From contig VFJK01000101.1 of the NCBI GenBank assembly GCA_009886125.1, positions 1-34,432 on the forward strand: a stretch of DNA of 34,432 nucleotides, read 5' to 3'. The notes below the pieces were generated by a model that did not search any database, had not been told where the DNA came from, and saw nothing but the letters and a program-made list of their open reading frames with translations. Position 1 is the first letter of the stretch. The number at the start of each line of letters is the position of its first letter. Source of the DNA: Geobacter sp. (lineage in GTDB: Bacteria > Desulfobacterota > Desulfuromonadia > Geobacterales > DSM-12255). Below are positions 25,584 through 33,876 of this stretch, piece after piece. Both the position numbers and the translations under genes were made by a program.

Positions 25584-26867
25584 ATGGATCATACAAAATC
25601 AAGCAAACTCTTTGCTGTTGCAAAAAGCATAATCCCCGGCGGGGTGAACAGCCCTGTCCGTGCATTCAAGTCTGTCGGTGCTGATCCTGTCTTCCTATCA
25701 CGTGCATCCGGCAGCAAAGTCTATGACGTCGATGGCAACGAATACATAGACTATGTCGGCTCCTGGGGGCCCATGATACTCGGGCACTGCCATCCGGATG
25801 TTGTTGCTGCAGTCAAATCAGCCGCTGATAGCGGCGCCAGCTTTGGTGCCCCCACTGAAAAGGAGATCACCCTCGCGCAGATGGTTATCGATGCCGTCCC
25901 TTCAATAGAGATGGTCCGCATGGTCAGCTCCGGCACAGAAGCGACTATGAGCGCGATCCGTCTTGCGCGTGGCTATACCGGCAGGGACAAAATCCTGAAG
26001 TTTTCCGGCTGCTACCATGGGCACTCCGATGCTCTGCTGGTGAAGGCCGGTTCAGGCGCTGCCACGTTCGGCGTTCCCGACTCTCCGGGGGTACCGAAGG
26101 ACTTTGCAAAACACACCCTGACAGCCATCTTCAACAACCTCGACTCCGTAAAAAAACTCGTTCAGGAAAACAGCGGGCAGGTCGCCTGTATCATCATCGA
26201 GCCGATTGCCGGGAATATGGGGACCGTCCCGCCTCTGCCGGGCTTTCTCGAAGGGCTTCGCACGCTCTGCACCAGCGAAGGTATCGTCCTGATCTTCGAC
26301 GAAGTCATGTCAGGCTTCAGGGTGGCCTACGGTGGCGCTCAGGAGGTGTATGGCGTCACTCCGGACATGACGACGCTGGGCAAGATCATCGGCGGCGGCC
26401 TCCCTGTCGGCGCATTCGGCGGGAAGAAAGAGATCATGTCGCTCCTGTCACCATCCGGCGGCGTCTATCAGGCCGGCACGCTTTCCGGCAACCCTCTGGC
26501 CATGAGCGCCGGGATCGCAACGTTGCATCTGCTTCAACAACCCGGCTTCTATCAGCAGCTTGAAGAGAAGAGCGCCTACCTTGCAGCCGGAATCGCCAGG
26601 GCAGCAAAAGATGCCGGCTATCCGGTTTTCTCGACCCGCGTCGGAAGTATGATCTGTACATTCTTCACCCGGAACGAAGTCACGGATTGGGACAGTGCAG
26701 CAACGAGCGACACCAAGGCCTTTGCAACTTTTTTCCGGGGTATGCTGGAGGAGGGGATCTATCTCGCCCCCTCTCAGTTTGAAACCGGCTTCGTCTCGAT
26801 CGCCCACTCAACCGGGGAACTTGACAGAACTATTGCCGCTGCCGGAAGATGCTTCAAGCAGCTGTAA
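25584..26867 (+). CDS. hemL: Glutamate-1-semialdehyde 2,1-aminomutase
   Basis: A 427-aa PLP enzyme that converts glutamate-1-semialdehyde to 5-aminolevulinate in the C5 heme pathway; heme demand is high in cytochrome-rich Geobacter. Motifs: [15 protein letters not shown] (18-32), [16 protein letters not shown] (115-130), [27 protein letters not shown] with the PLP-contacting Asp, and [14 protein letters not shown] with the PLP-binding Lys267. ATG 25584 is preferred over GTG 25572 because GAGGT lies just before it. It stands alone between nuo (divergent) and the atp genes. Confidence 0.96.
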   Translation: MDHTKSSKLFAVAKSIIPGGVNSPVRAFKSVGADPVFLSRASGSKVYDVDGNEYIDYVGSWGPMILGHCHPDVVAAVKSAADSGASFGAPTEKEITLAQMVIDAVPSIEMVRMVSSGTEATMSAIRLARGYTGRDKILKFSGCYHGHSDALLVKAGSGAATFGVPDSPGVPKDFAKHTLTAIFNNLDSVKKLVQENSGQVACIIIEPIAGNMGTVPPLPGFLEGLRTLCTSEGIVLIFDEVMSGFRVAYGGAQEVYGVTPDMTTLGKIIGGGLPVGAFGGKKEIMSLLSPSGGVYQAGTLSGNPLAMSAGIATLHLLQQPGFYQQLEEKSAYLAAGIARAAKDAGYPVFSTRVGSMICTFFTRNEVTDWDSAATSDTKAFATFFRGMLEEGIYLAPSQFETGFVSIAHSTGELDRTIAAAGRCFKQL

Positions 26868-26896
26868 GGAGATCCAGATATTCAGGAATCAATCTA

Positions 26897-26925
26897 TTGA
26901 CACTTGTGGCCAGACATGTTAAGAA
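26897..26925 (+). promoter_or_regulatory. Candidate promoter of the atpZIBE cluster
   Basis: TTGACA (26897-26902), 17 bases, then TAAGAA (26920-26925). It lies in the 104-bp hemL-atpZ gap, 47 bases ahead of the first ATG. The -10 is imperfect. Confidence 0.5.
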
Positions 26926-26971
26926 GTTCAGGTTTTGTTCCTTACTAAACAGCAGCTTTGACTAGATACCT

Positions 26972-27217
26972 ATGGCGACAAGTGAGGAAAAGAGGAGTCT
27001 GCTCCGCACGCTCGGGACACTCTCCACGATTGGAATATCAGTTGTCGTTGCCATAGCGATTGGCGTCTTCATAGGCCTGAAGCTCGACAAATGGCTCGGC
27101 ACGGCACCCTGGTTCTTCTTCATTTTCCTCTTTTTCGGGATTGTGGCCGGCTTCAGAAATATTTACATAATGGCCGGTAAAGAGATAAGGCGGGAAGACG
27201 CTGATAGCGATAAATGA
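26972..27217 (+). CDS. atpZ: AtpZ/AtpI-family ATP synthase accessory protein
   Basis: An 81-aa protein with two membrane helices: a first helix around IGISVVVAIAIGVFIGLKLD and a second around WFFFIFLFFGIVAGFRNIYI, with the GLKLDKWLGT loop between them. This matches the small 'ATPase gene 1'/AtpZ family found at the head of Fo operons, proposed to help c-ring assembly or transport Mg2+/Ca2+. The Shine-Dalgarno signal is poor. The frame of the next gene overlaps its end. Confidence 0.85.
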   Translation: MATSEEKRSLLRTLGTLSTIGISVVVAIAIGVFIGLKLDKWLGTAPWFFFIFLFFGIVAGFRNIYIMAGKEIRREDADSDK

Positions 27218-27587
27218 CGAAAACGCCGAAGCGATTATCGTCAAACTGAGCCTGATATTTCTGGCTTCACTGACATTTGCCGGTTTTCTTTTGAGTTCAA
27301 CCGGTTTTGCACTGAGCATCCTTGCCGGCGGTATCCTCGTTCTTCTCAACCACTTCTGGCTCAGAAATATTCTGGAAAGAGTCCTTTCCGGCCAGGCTGA
27401 AAATGCAGCACGTTATGCGATCATCCGTTTTATCCTGAGACTTTCGCTGATAGCAGTTGCTGTAGTCGCCCTTTTCAGATCCGGCGTACATATTGCCGGA
27501 CTCCTGACCGGGCTTTCAATAATTGTGTTAGCTACGATTTCCGTTTCAATATATGCACTGGTGCATCACAAAGGAGAGTCGTCATGA
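27201..27587 (+). CDS. atpI: ATP synthase subunit I (start codon unclear)
   Basis: The frame is open from 27189 to the stop at 27587 and encodes four membrane helices, as in Atp[55 protein letters not shown] and [20 protein letters not shown]. The only standard start in the frame is TTG 27291, which would delete the first helix and lacks a ribosome-binding site. Translation therefore probably begins upstream, at a nonstandard codon such as CTG 27201, overlapping atpZ. The coordinate given is a guess within 27189-27240. The stop overlaps the atpB start as ATGA. The family assists c-ring assembly. Confidence 0.75.
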   Translation: MIAINDENAEAIIVKLSLIFLASLTFAGFLLSSTGFALSILAGGILVLLNHFWLRNILERVLSGQAENAARYAIIRFILRLSLIAVAVVALFRSGVHIAGLLTGLSIIVLATISVSIYALVHHKGESS

Positions 27588-28273
27588 TCCACCCCATTCT
27601 GTTCCTGCAGTTCTTTCGCGAGCTGCTTGCCCCGCTTCACATCTCACCGGCAGGCATCGATGCCATTGCATACACCTGGCTGATCATCGCTCTTCTGGCG
27701 ATTCTCTCCATCATGGCTACCAAAGCGCTTAAAGCAGTGCCGGGTGGCCTGCAGAACTTCATGGAAGTCATCATCAGCGGCATCGAAAACATGATCGTCG
27801 AGACGATGGGCGAGCATGGCCGCCCCTTCTTCCCGCTTATAGCGACTCTTGCCATCTTCATACTCGTCTCGAACCTGATCGGCCTTGTGCCGGGCTTTTT
27901 CCCGCCGACTGCCAACATCAACACAACAGCCGCCTGCGCGGTCGTTGTCTTTGTCATGACCCATGTCGTCGGCGTCAAGGAGCACGGCTTCAAGTACATC
28001 AAGCACTTCCTTGGTCCGATCATGTGGCTGGCGCCGATGATGTTCTTTATCGAGGTAATCGGTCACTTCAGCCGCGTCATCTCCCTGACACTGCGACTCT
28101 TCGGCAATATGAACGGCCACGAACTTGTCCTGATGATCTTCTTCGGGCTTGCTCCGTTCCTGGTACCGCTGCCGATGATGATGATGGGAGTGCTGGTATC
28201 ATTCATCCAGGCATTCGTTTTCATGCTGCTGGCGATGATCTACATCCAGGGATCACTGGAGCACGCCCACTAA
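27584..28273 (+). CDS. atpB: ATP synthase Fo subunit a
   Basis: A 229-aa membrane protein that forms the proton half-channels of the stator. The essential arginine is Arg171 in [34 protein letters not shown] and [18 protein letters not shown] are also family features. The start overlaps the atpI stop by four bases, so translation is coupled. F1 genes are not in the window, so the F-type operon is split here. Confidence 0.96.
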   Translation: MIHPILFLQFFRELLAPLHISPAGIDAIAYTWLIIALLAILSIMATKALKAVPGGLQNFMEVIISGIENMIVETMGEHGRPFFPLIATLAIFILVSNLIGLVPGFFPPTANINTTAACAVVVFVMTHVVGVKEHGFKYIKHFLGPIMWLAPMMFFIEVIGHFSRVISLTLRLFGNMNGHELVLMIFFGLAPFLVPLPMMMMGVLVSFIQAFVFMLLAMIYIQGSLEHAH

Positions 28274-28337
28274 ACCAACTTACGCTTTTTCCTATACAAT
28301 CTAGGAAATATAAACCAAACGCAGAAGGAGAAAGAAA

Positions 28338-28613
28338 ATGAGTTTTTTTACAATGTGTGTACTCGCAGCTGGTATCGGCATGGCACTCGGAACACTCGGA
28401 ACCGGTATCGGTCAGGGCATGGCAGTAGCACGTGCAGTTGAAGGCGTTTCGCGTAACCCCGGCGCATCCGGCAAGATCCTCACCACCATGATGATCGGTC
28501 TCGCCATGATCGAGTCTCTCGCTATATACGCTCTCGTTGTCTGCCTGATCATCCTCTTCGCAAACCCTTACAAAGAGATCGCACTGAAACTTGCCGAGAC
28601 CGTAGCAAAGTAA
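28338..28613 (+). CDS. atpE: ATP synthase Fo subunit c
   Basis: A 91-aa two-helix protein that forms the rotor ring. Helix 1 has the glycine-rich GTLGTGIGQGMAVARAVEG stretch (18-36), the polar loop has RNP (39-41), and helix 2 has the ion-carrying Glu59 in MIESLAIYALV. Gln26, Ser60 and Tyr64 are positions that also appear in Na+-type rings; see findings. An AGGAG signal is upstream. The gene ends the cluster, with a strong terminator behind it. Confidence 0.97.
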   Translation: MSFFTMCVLAAGIGMALGTLGTGIGQGMAVARAVEGVSRNPGASGKILTTMMIGLAMIESLAIYALVVCLIILFANPYKEIALKLAETVAK

Positions 28614-28631
28614 TCATTTCCCTTCAGGGAA

Positions 28632-28667
28632 TAAAAAGGGGATGCCAGATCGGCATCCCCTTTTTTT
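28632..28667 (+). terminator. Terminator of the atp cluster
   Basis: GGGGATGCC (28638-28646) pairs with GGCATCCCC (28652-28660), followed by seven T. It lies 19 bases after the atpE stop. Confidence 0.95.
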
Positions 28668-28686
28668 ATGTTCATCGTCATCGGCC

Positions 28687-28857
28687 AGTTGCACTCTACC
28701 TGCATTCGTGCTGCGGAACCATTTCTACAATTCTAGGCTCATTCCGCTACAGCAGATAAACTCGCTTCGCTCAGACAGTATCTGCTGCTTAACGCTTCAT
28801 TTCACCAAGAATTGAAACGAAATGGCCCCAAGGCACTCATTCCGGCAAAGTGCAACT
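28687..28857. repeat. Nested long inverted repeat between convergent genes
   Basis: Four blocks pair in nested order: AGTTGCACT (28687) with AGTGCAACT (28849); CCATTTC (28719) with GAAATGG (28819); CAATTCT (28728) with AGAATTG (28808); CAGCAGATA (28750) with TATCTGCTG (28779). All 32 pairs are perfect, and the outer spacers are 23 bases on both sides. This is the main content of the 364-bp gap 28614-28977, with a terminator at each end and no ORF. It could be a MITE or a structured RNA. Confidence 0.65.
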
Positions 28858-28926
28858 CTCCTCCACCACCTGCAATGGACACATCATCCCGCAGAAGTCC
28901 TCAACACTTGTCAAAGAGCCGGATAC

Positions 28927-28959
28927 AAAAAAACCCGCCTTTTGAGGGGCGGGTTTTTT
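28927..28959 (-). terminator. Bidirectional terminator of the CoA-transferase gene
   Basis: AACCCGCC (28932-28939) pairs with GGCGGGTT (28948-28955) between an A-tract and a T-tract. It is 19 bases beyond the stop of the minus-strand gene and also blocks read-through from the plus strand. Confidence 0.92.
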
Positions 28960-28977
28960 CAGCATGTCAAGTCAGGT

Positions 28978-30582
28978 CTATTCGCAAAGATCAACCTTGA
29001 TGTCCCAGTTCTTGAGCTTCATAGTGCCGTTTCTCTCAAGGTTGAGGTGCATCTTGAAGGCGCGATCCCACAGCTGCGGCTCGTGACCGACCTTGCGTCT
29101 GAGGCAGTCTGCTTCAGCTATATTGAGATATTCGGTCAGCTGATCCCTGTATTCAGGGTGAGCACACTTCTCGATGATGCGACGGGCGCGATCCTTTGGA
29201 GCAAGACCGCGAAGGTCGGCAAGACCCTGCTCGGTGATGACGCAGTCCAGGTCGTGCTCAGTGTGGTCAATATGCGAGCAATGTGGTACCACGCAGGAAA
29301 TACCGGTTGGGTCAGTCTTGCTTGGGCGGCTTGAAGGGGTATGCATCATCTTCAGGTAGCCGTTGCGGAGGAAGTCGCCGGAACCGCCAAGACCGTTGAT
29401 CATCCTTGTACCACCAACAAGAGTCGAGTTGGCGTGTGCATAGATGTCGATCTCAACAGGAGTATTCATGGCGATACAACCGAGACGACGGATCGGCTCG
29501 GGAGCATTGGAGATAGAGAGGGGACGAAGAGTGATCTTATCGAAATATTTGTCCATGTTGGCGAAGAATTTCGGGAAGCCAGGCTCTGCGGAAAGCGAAA
29601 GCGAGCAGGAAGAGGCACAGTCAAGCTTGCCCGAGTCGAACAGGTCGAGCATGGTGTCCTGAAGAACCTCGGTGTAGACGGACAGATTATAGAACGGCCC
29701 CTTGGCCAGACCACCGATAACAGCATTGGCGATGGAACCGACACCTGACTGGATCGGCAGCAGATTGTCCGGCAGACGACCCGCCTTAACCTCTGCCTGG
29801 AAAAAATCGATAACGTGATTGGCGATCGCATCCGAGGTATCATCCATCTCGGTAAAAGCACGACCCTGGTCACGCAGCTTGGACTCTACAACAGCAACGA
29901 TCTTCTTCGGATCACAAGGAATGGAGGTGGAACCGATGCGGGAGTTGGCCTTGGTGATATTGAGCACCTGGCGATTCGGCGGAGTAAGCGGAGTAAGAAG
30001 GTCATGAATCCCTTCAAAAGATGGCTGTCCGGTGTTGATCTCGATAATGATCTTGTCGCACTGCATAAGAATTTCAGGAATAACGCCGCAGGATGAGGTC
30101 GGCACCAGACCACCGTCCTCGGTGATAGCCGAGCACTCGATAATGGCCAGGTCGAGTCTGCCTGTTGGTGAATCCTTGGTGTAGAAACCGTAGCCAAGAT
30201 CCTGGGCAAAGAGGGAGAGATGCTTGTCGCCCATACGGATGCGGCCTTCATTGATACCGGCAGCGATGTTCTTGCCGGTCTGGTAAGGCCAGCGGCGGTC
30301 GATCATATCATTTACGGCCCAGCGGTCTTCAGTCTCGGCACCGACAGAAGCACCGATGAAGAGATTGAACTTCCACTTGCCCTGGAGGTTGTTTTTTTCA
30401 ACGTGCTCGGCAACGGCAATCGGAACTACTTTCGGATAACCGGCCGGGGTGAAGCCTGACCAGCCAAGATTCATGCCTGGCTTGAAGAACTGCACCGTCT
30501 CCGCGGCAGTCATGACCTTGCTTAAAAGTGACTTGTGACGTACGCGATCCTGCAGGGTACCGTAATTCTTTGTGTGTGGCAT
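28978..30582 (-). CDS. Succinyl-CoA:acetate CoA-transferase / acetyl-CoA hydrolase family
   Basis: A 534-aa class-I CoA-transferase of the Cat1/AarC/acetyl-CoA hydrolase family. The catalytic glutamate is Glu305 in YTEVLQD (303-309), preceded by SGVGSIANAV (279-288), and the oxyanion loop is GLGGSGDFLRNG. In Geobacter, enzymes of this type (Ato) activate acetate using succinyl-CoA, coupling acetate uptake to the TCA cycle. Acetyl-CoA hydrolase is an alternative annotation and cannot be excluded from sequence. The start has GGAGG ten bases upstream. The gene is monocistronic, with the promoter at 30702-30730 and a terminator behind it. Confidence 0.9.
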   Translation of the reverse strand: MPHTKNYGTLQDRVRHKSLLSKVMTAAETVQFFKPGMNLGWSGFTPAGYPKVVPIAVAEHVEKNNLQGKWKFNLFIGASVGAETEDRWAVNDMIDRRWPYQTGKNIAAGINEGRIRMGDKHLSLFAQDLGYGFYTKDSPTGRLDLAIIECSAITEDGGLVPTSSCGVIPEILMQCDKIIIEINTGQPSFEGIHDLLTPLTPPNRQVLNITKANSRIGSTSIPCDPKKIVAVVESKLRDQGRAFTEMDDTSDAIANHVIDFFQAEVKAGRLPDNLLPIQSGVGSIANAVIGGLAKGPFYNLSVYTEVLQDTMLDLFDSGKLDCASSCSLSLSAEPGFPKFFANMDKYFDKITLRPLSISNAPEPIRRLGCIAMNTPVEIDIYAHANSTLVGGTRMINGLGGSGDFLRNGYLKMMHTPSSRPSKTDPTGISCVVPHCSHIDHTEHDLDCVITEQGLADLRGLAPKDRARRIIEKCAHPEYRDQLTEYLNIAEADCLRRKVGHEPQLWDRAFKMHLNLERNGTMKLKNWDIKVDLCE

Positions 30583-30609
30583 CTCCTACCTCCTGGGTTG
30601 ATTTTGGGG

Positions 30610-30628
30610 TTCACGGCATAGCCGTGAA
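30610..30628. promoter_or_regulatory. Hairpin in the CoA-transferase leader
   Basis: TTCACGGC, three bases, GCCGTGAA: a perfect 8-bp inverted repeat with a short loop, about 30 bases upstream of the start codon and close to the ribosome-binding site. It could be an operator or an mRNA stem-loop controlling translation or stability. Confidence 0.6.
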
Positions 30629-30690
30629 AAGCCCTATTTAAACATCTGAAATCCGTCTAAAATCTTTAGCACTAATGCGGTCTACACAAA

Positions 30691-30709
30691 AGTAGAACCG
30701 GATTCTACT
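30691..30709. promoter_or_regulatory. Operator candidate over the CoA-transferase -10 box
   Basis: AGTAGAA, five bases, TTCTACT: perfect 7-bp arms. The right arm contains the -10 element of the minus-strand promoter, so a protein bound here would block transcription. A third half-site, TCTAC, lies at 30681-30685. Confidence 0.6.
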
Positions 30710-30730
30710 GAAGGGGGTCTATTTCGTCAA
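30702..30730 (-). promoter_or_regulatory. Sigma-70 promoter of the CoA-transferase gene
   Basis: On the minus strand: TTGACG (30725-30730), 17 bases, TAGAAT (30702-30707). The start of transcription would be about 110 bases ahead of the start codon. Confidence 0.75.
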
Positions 30731-30765
30731 GCTAAAAATATAATGTTCTAACGCTTACTATACCG

Positions 30766-30794
30766 TTGAGCTTGGGTTGGTAATATGTTAGAAA
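30766..30794 (+). promoter_or_regulatory. Possible promoter of the ferritin-like gene
   Basis: TTGAGC (30766-30771), 17 bases, TAGAAA (30789-30794). Both boxes are imperfect. The spacing and the distance of about 35 bases to the start codon are reasonable. Confidence 0.35.
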
Positions 30795-30828
30795 AGTACG
30801 GATTTCATTCATAGATCTGGAGGAGATG

Positions 30829-31302
30829 ATGAGCGAGCAAAATGATGTATGCTACACCTTCGAAGGCGCCCTTGAAATGGCCATCAGCATGGAGCATGAC
30901 GGCTTCAGGCACTATCTTGATGCTCTGCGCATTGTCAAGTCAAAGGCAGCCCGACAGATACTCAAAGAAGCTGCCCTCGATGAACTGGCCCATAAATTCG
31001 AACTCGAAAAAGCACTTGTTGACGGGCATGTAACCGATGGTGCTCTCGACAAACCCCTTCCAACTATGAACCTTGATTCAGTACTGGCCAAAAAAGAACT
31101 CAAGCCCGATTCGGACGCACGGGAAGCACTTGCGTATGCGATCCACCTCGAGAACGGTGCGATCCTTTTCTACAAAAAGATGGCAGGCGCCTGCGCCGGA
31201 GCTCCAATGGGGAAACTTATGGATCGACTTGTCGCTGACGAGAGCCGTCACCTCCAGCAGCTTGAGGATCTGTACGAAGAACATTTCATGACTGAAAACT
31301 GA
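30829..31302 (+). CDS. Ferritin-like diiron protein (rubrerythrin family)
   Basis: A 157-aa four-helix protein. The diiron ligand pattern is visible: Glu22, Glu52-x-x-His55 (DELAHK), Glu108 (HLENGAILFY) and Glu138-x-x-His141 (DESRHL). There is no C-terminal rubredoxin domain (no CxxC pair), so it belongs to the ferritin-like branch rather than classic rubrerythrin. The likely role is handling of peroxide or iron in an anaerobe; this is inferred. ATG 30829 is chosen over 30826 because GGAGGAG (30819-30825) is better spaced to it. The stop shares one base with the next start. Confidence 0.85.
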   Translation: MSEQNDVCYTFEGALEMAISMEHDGFRHYLDALRIVKSKAARQILKEAALDELAHKFELEKALVDGHVTDGALDKPLPTMNLDSVLAKKELKPDSDAREALAYAIHLENGAILFYKKMAGACAGAPMGKLMDRLVADESRHLQQLEDLYEEHFMTEN

Positions 31303-32189
31303 TGATTCTTACCGATCGTGTCGGCTCCGGGCAGGATGGACTCAGGCTGGATGACGCTGCAAAAGCACTCTTCCCCCAGCTCTCCAAAAGTCAGATCCGC
31401 CGCATCATCGACCTGGGGGGCTGTGCCGTCAATCAGGTCATGATCAGGGTTGCTTCACGCGAGCTCAGCAGGGGAGACGAGATAATCCTCGGTGTCATGG
31501 AGCCGGAGCGGTTCGTCGATTTCAGGCTCAAAACGGAAGAGCTCCTCTACAACGACCGGAACTACCTTGCACTCAACAAACCATCCGGGATCAACAGCCA
31601 GCGAACCCCCTATCAGCTCAAGGGCACAGCCGAATACGCTGTTGCTCTTTATCTCAAGGAGCAGGGTATCAACGAGCCTGCCCGGGTCATCCACCGCCTC
31701 GATCGCGGCACCTCAGGCGTCATGTTCTTCCCGAAGAACAAACCTGCTGCCACCTATATCTCCTCTGAACTCAAAGAGAGCCGGGTCGAGAAGATCTACT
31801 GGGCCATTGTCTCCGATCTGCCCGAGGAAACAACCTGGACCGTCGATGCGCCGATCGGCAAGCTGAACAAGTTCCGCTACGGCGTCACCCTGCCGGGCAA
31901 GCCCTCGGTCACCGACTTCCGCGTCATCGCCACATCCGGCAGATATGCCCTCATCGAAGCACGACCCTTCACCGGCCGCACCCACCAGATCCGTGTCCAC
32001 CTCACCCACAGCAGCCTCCCCATCGTCGGCGACTCACCCTACGGCGGCGCTCCGGCCGAACGGATGATGCTCCACTGCCGCAGCATGAGCTTCAAGGGGA
32101 AAATCGGCGAAACGATTCGCGCCGAAGCACCGGTGGATGAAGCGTTCCGGCGCATGGCAGCTGCGTTCCAATTACAACAGCCCGAATAA
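31302..32189 (+). CDS. RluA-family RNA pseudouridine synthase
   Basis: A 295-aa protein. An S4-like RNA-binding domain occupies residues 10-65 (LSKSQIRRIIDLGGCAVN), followed by the RluA catalytic domain with HRLDRGTSG (131-139, catalytic Asp134), LNKPSG and FTGRTHQIRVHL. It isomerises uridines in rRNA or tRNA; which sites cannot be told from the sequence. The start overlaps the preceding stop as TGATG, so translation is coupled to the ferritin-like gene, an odd pairing without known functional link. Confidence 0.92.
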   Translation: MILTDRVGSGQDGLRLDDAAKALFPQLSKSQIRRIIDLGGCAVNQVMIRVASRELSRGDEIILGVMEPERFVDFRLKTEELLYNDRNYLALNKPSGINSQRTPYQLKGTAEYAVALYLKEQGINEPARVIHRLDRGTSGVMFFPKNKPAATYISSELKESRVEKIYWAIVSDLPEETTWTVDAPIGKLNKFRYGVTLPGKPSVTDFRVIATSGRYALIEARPFTGRTHQIRVHLTHSSLPIVGDSPYGGAPAERMMLHCRSMSFKGKIGETIRAEAPVDEAFRRMAAAFQLQQPE

Positions 32190-32265
32190 GATCCCCTATT
32201 CCCTATATCATGGGGAACGACGACCGTTGTTGACTTGGTTGTCCTCTCTCCCCCTCTGGAAATTG

Positions 32266-32302
32266 AAAAAGCCCCACCAGGACTATCCCGGCGGGGCTTT
32301 CT
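32266..32302. terminator. Bidirectional terminator between the pseudouridine synthase and phoU
   Basis: AAAGCCCC (32268-32275) pairs with GGGGCTTT (32293-32300) with CCGG/CCGGC-type additions inside. It serves the convergent genes at 32189 and 32329. Confidence 0.85.
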
Positions 32303-32328
32303 ATTGCTAACACAATCAATTGATCCAA

Positions 32329-33000
32329 TCAGACTGTCGTATGCCGGATATCTTTCCCCTTGACCATGAAGATCACCATCTCTGCCACGTTGGTTGCGTG
32401 ATCGGCGATCCGCTCCAGACACTTGGAGACATAGATGATCTTGAGCGAGCGGCTTATGTTGGTGGCATCTTCGATCATGAAGGTGAGGAGTTCGCGCTGG
32501 ATCTGCTCGTTGAGTTGATCGACAAAGTCGTCATCGCGACAGACCTTGAGAGCAAGTTCGTCATCGCCGCGGACAAAGGCATCGAGCGCCTCTTTCACCA
32601 TGACACCGGCCCAGGTCGCCATTCTGGGGAGATCGATGTAGGGCTTGAGCATCGGCTCCTCGTTCAGCTCCTTGACCCGTTTGCCGATGTTGCGGCACTG
32701 GTCGCCGATCCGCTCGAGATCGGTGACGATCTTCAATGCCAACGTGATAAACCGGAGATCACGCGCCGCGGGCTGCCGTAACGCCAGGACCTCCAGACAC
32801 TTCTCATCGATCAGCACCTCAAGCCGGTTGATCTCGTGGTCGTATTCGATGACCCGGTCTGCCAGAGCAGAATCGCGCTCTACAAGCGCCTTGAGAGAGT
32901 TGTTTATCATCAGCTCGACCTTCCCTCCCATCTCGAGAAGCTTTTCCCGGATGTTCTTCAACTCGGCATCATACTGTCTGCTGAAATGTTCTCTTTCCAT
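32329..33000 (-). CDS. phoU: Phosphate-specific transport regulator PhoU
   Basis: A 223-aa all-helical protein with two PhoU repeats. Family motifs: YDHEINRLEVLIDEKCLEVL, ARDLRFITLALKIVTDLERIGDQCRNI read across residues 78-105, and the second-repeat CLERIADHATNVAEMVIFM near the C terminus, with the metal-binding E/DxxxD pattern. PhoU links the Pst transporter to the PhoR/PhoB system and represses the regulon when phosphate is plentiful. It is last in the pst operon. Confidence 0.95.
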   Translation of the reverse strand: MEREHFSRQYDAELKNIREKLLEMGGKVELMINNSLKALVERDSALADRVIEYDHEINRLEVLIDEKCLEVLALRQPAARDLRFITLALKIVTDLERIGDQCRNIGKRVKELNEEPMLKPYIDLPRMATWAGVMVKEALDAFVRGDDELALKVCRDDDFVDQLNEQIQRELLTFMIEDATNISRSLKIIYVSKCLERIADHATNVAEMVIFMVKGKDIRHTTV

Positions 33001-33026
33001 TTATTGCCCCTTGTGAATAGTAAACC

Positions 33027-33088
33027 GTGAAAAGTGAAAAGTGAATACGACGAACCGCATTTTTCACCTTTCCCTCTTCACATTTCAC
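33027..33088. repeat. Inverted repeat between pstB and phoU
   Basis: Three GTGAA units (GTGAAAAGTGAAAAGTGAA, 33027-33045) face TTCAC units at 33062-33088. They can fold into an imperfect stem-loop in the pst transcript. Its simple repeated units resemble dispersed intergenic repeats. Confidence 0.55.
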
Positions 33089-33093
33089 TGATT

Positions 33094-33855
33094 TTAGCCG
33101 AATCTTCCGGTAATGTAATCCTCTGTCTGCTTGTGCTCCGGTGTCGTAAAGATCTTCTTCGTCGGCCCGTTCTCAATCATCTCCCCCATATACATGAAGG
33201 CGGTTGAGTCGGAGACCCGGGCGGCCTGCTGCATGTTGTGGGTGACGATGATGATGGTGAAACGCTCCTTGAGCTCTTCCACCAGCTCTTCAATCTTGAG
33301 GGTGGCGATCGGGTCGAGGGCAGAACAGGGCTCGTCCATCAGGATCACTTCCGGCTGGACAGCGATAGTCCGGGCAATGCAGAGGCGCTGTTGCTGACCG
33401 CCGGAGAGGTCCATGGCGCTTGTTTTCAGGCGGTCCTTCACCTCATCCCAGAGCGCGACCCTCTTCAGTGATGTCTCGACTATCTCGTCAGATTCATTCC
33501 GTCTCATCCGGTTGTTCAGCTTGTAGCCGGCAACTACGTTATCATAAATATTCATTGCAGGAAAAGGATTGGCTTTCTGGAAGACCATGCCGATCTTTCG
33601 CCTGATCGCCACCGGATCGACGGAGCGGTCATACAGGTCCATTCCGTCGAACAGGATCCTCCCGGTGACTTTTGCTGAGGGGACAAGATCGTGCATCCGG
33701 TTTATGGAACGGAGCAGTGTCGATTTGCCGCAGCCTGAAGGTCCGATGATCGAGGTCACGGTATTCTCCATAAAATCGAGAGAAACAGACTTCACCGCGT
33801 GGTTGGAATCGAAGTGGACATTCATATTTTCAAGAGTAACTTTTGCGTTGTTCAT
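33094..33855 (-). CDS. pstB: Phosphate ABC transporter ATP-binding protein
   Basis: A 253-aa ABC ATPase that powers phosphate import. Walker A GPSGCGKS is at 38-45, the signature [16 protein letters not shown] and Walker [14 protein letters not shown] follow, then the switch histidine in [10 protein letters not shown]. The start [10 protein letters not shown] was chosen because GAGGA lies five bases upstream; the longer in-frame extension to 33963 would run through the repeat at 33877-33929. Length is typical for PstB. Confidence 0.96.
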   Translation of the reverse strand: MNNAKVTLENMNVHFDSNHAVKSVSLDFMENTVTSIIGPSGCGKSTLLRSINRMHDLVPSAKVTGRILFDGMDLYDRSVDPVAIRRKIGMVFQKANPFPAMNIYDNVVAGYKLNNRMRRNESDEIVETSLKRVALWDEVKDRLKTSAMDLSGGQQQRLCIARTIAVQPEVILMDEPCSALDPIATLKIEELVEELKERFTIIIVTHNMQQAARVSDSTAFMYMGEMIENGPTKKIFTTPEHKQTEDYITGRFG

Positions 33856-33876
33856 AAATCCTCGTAAAACGTTTGT

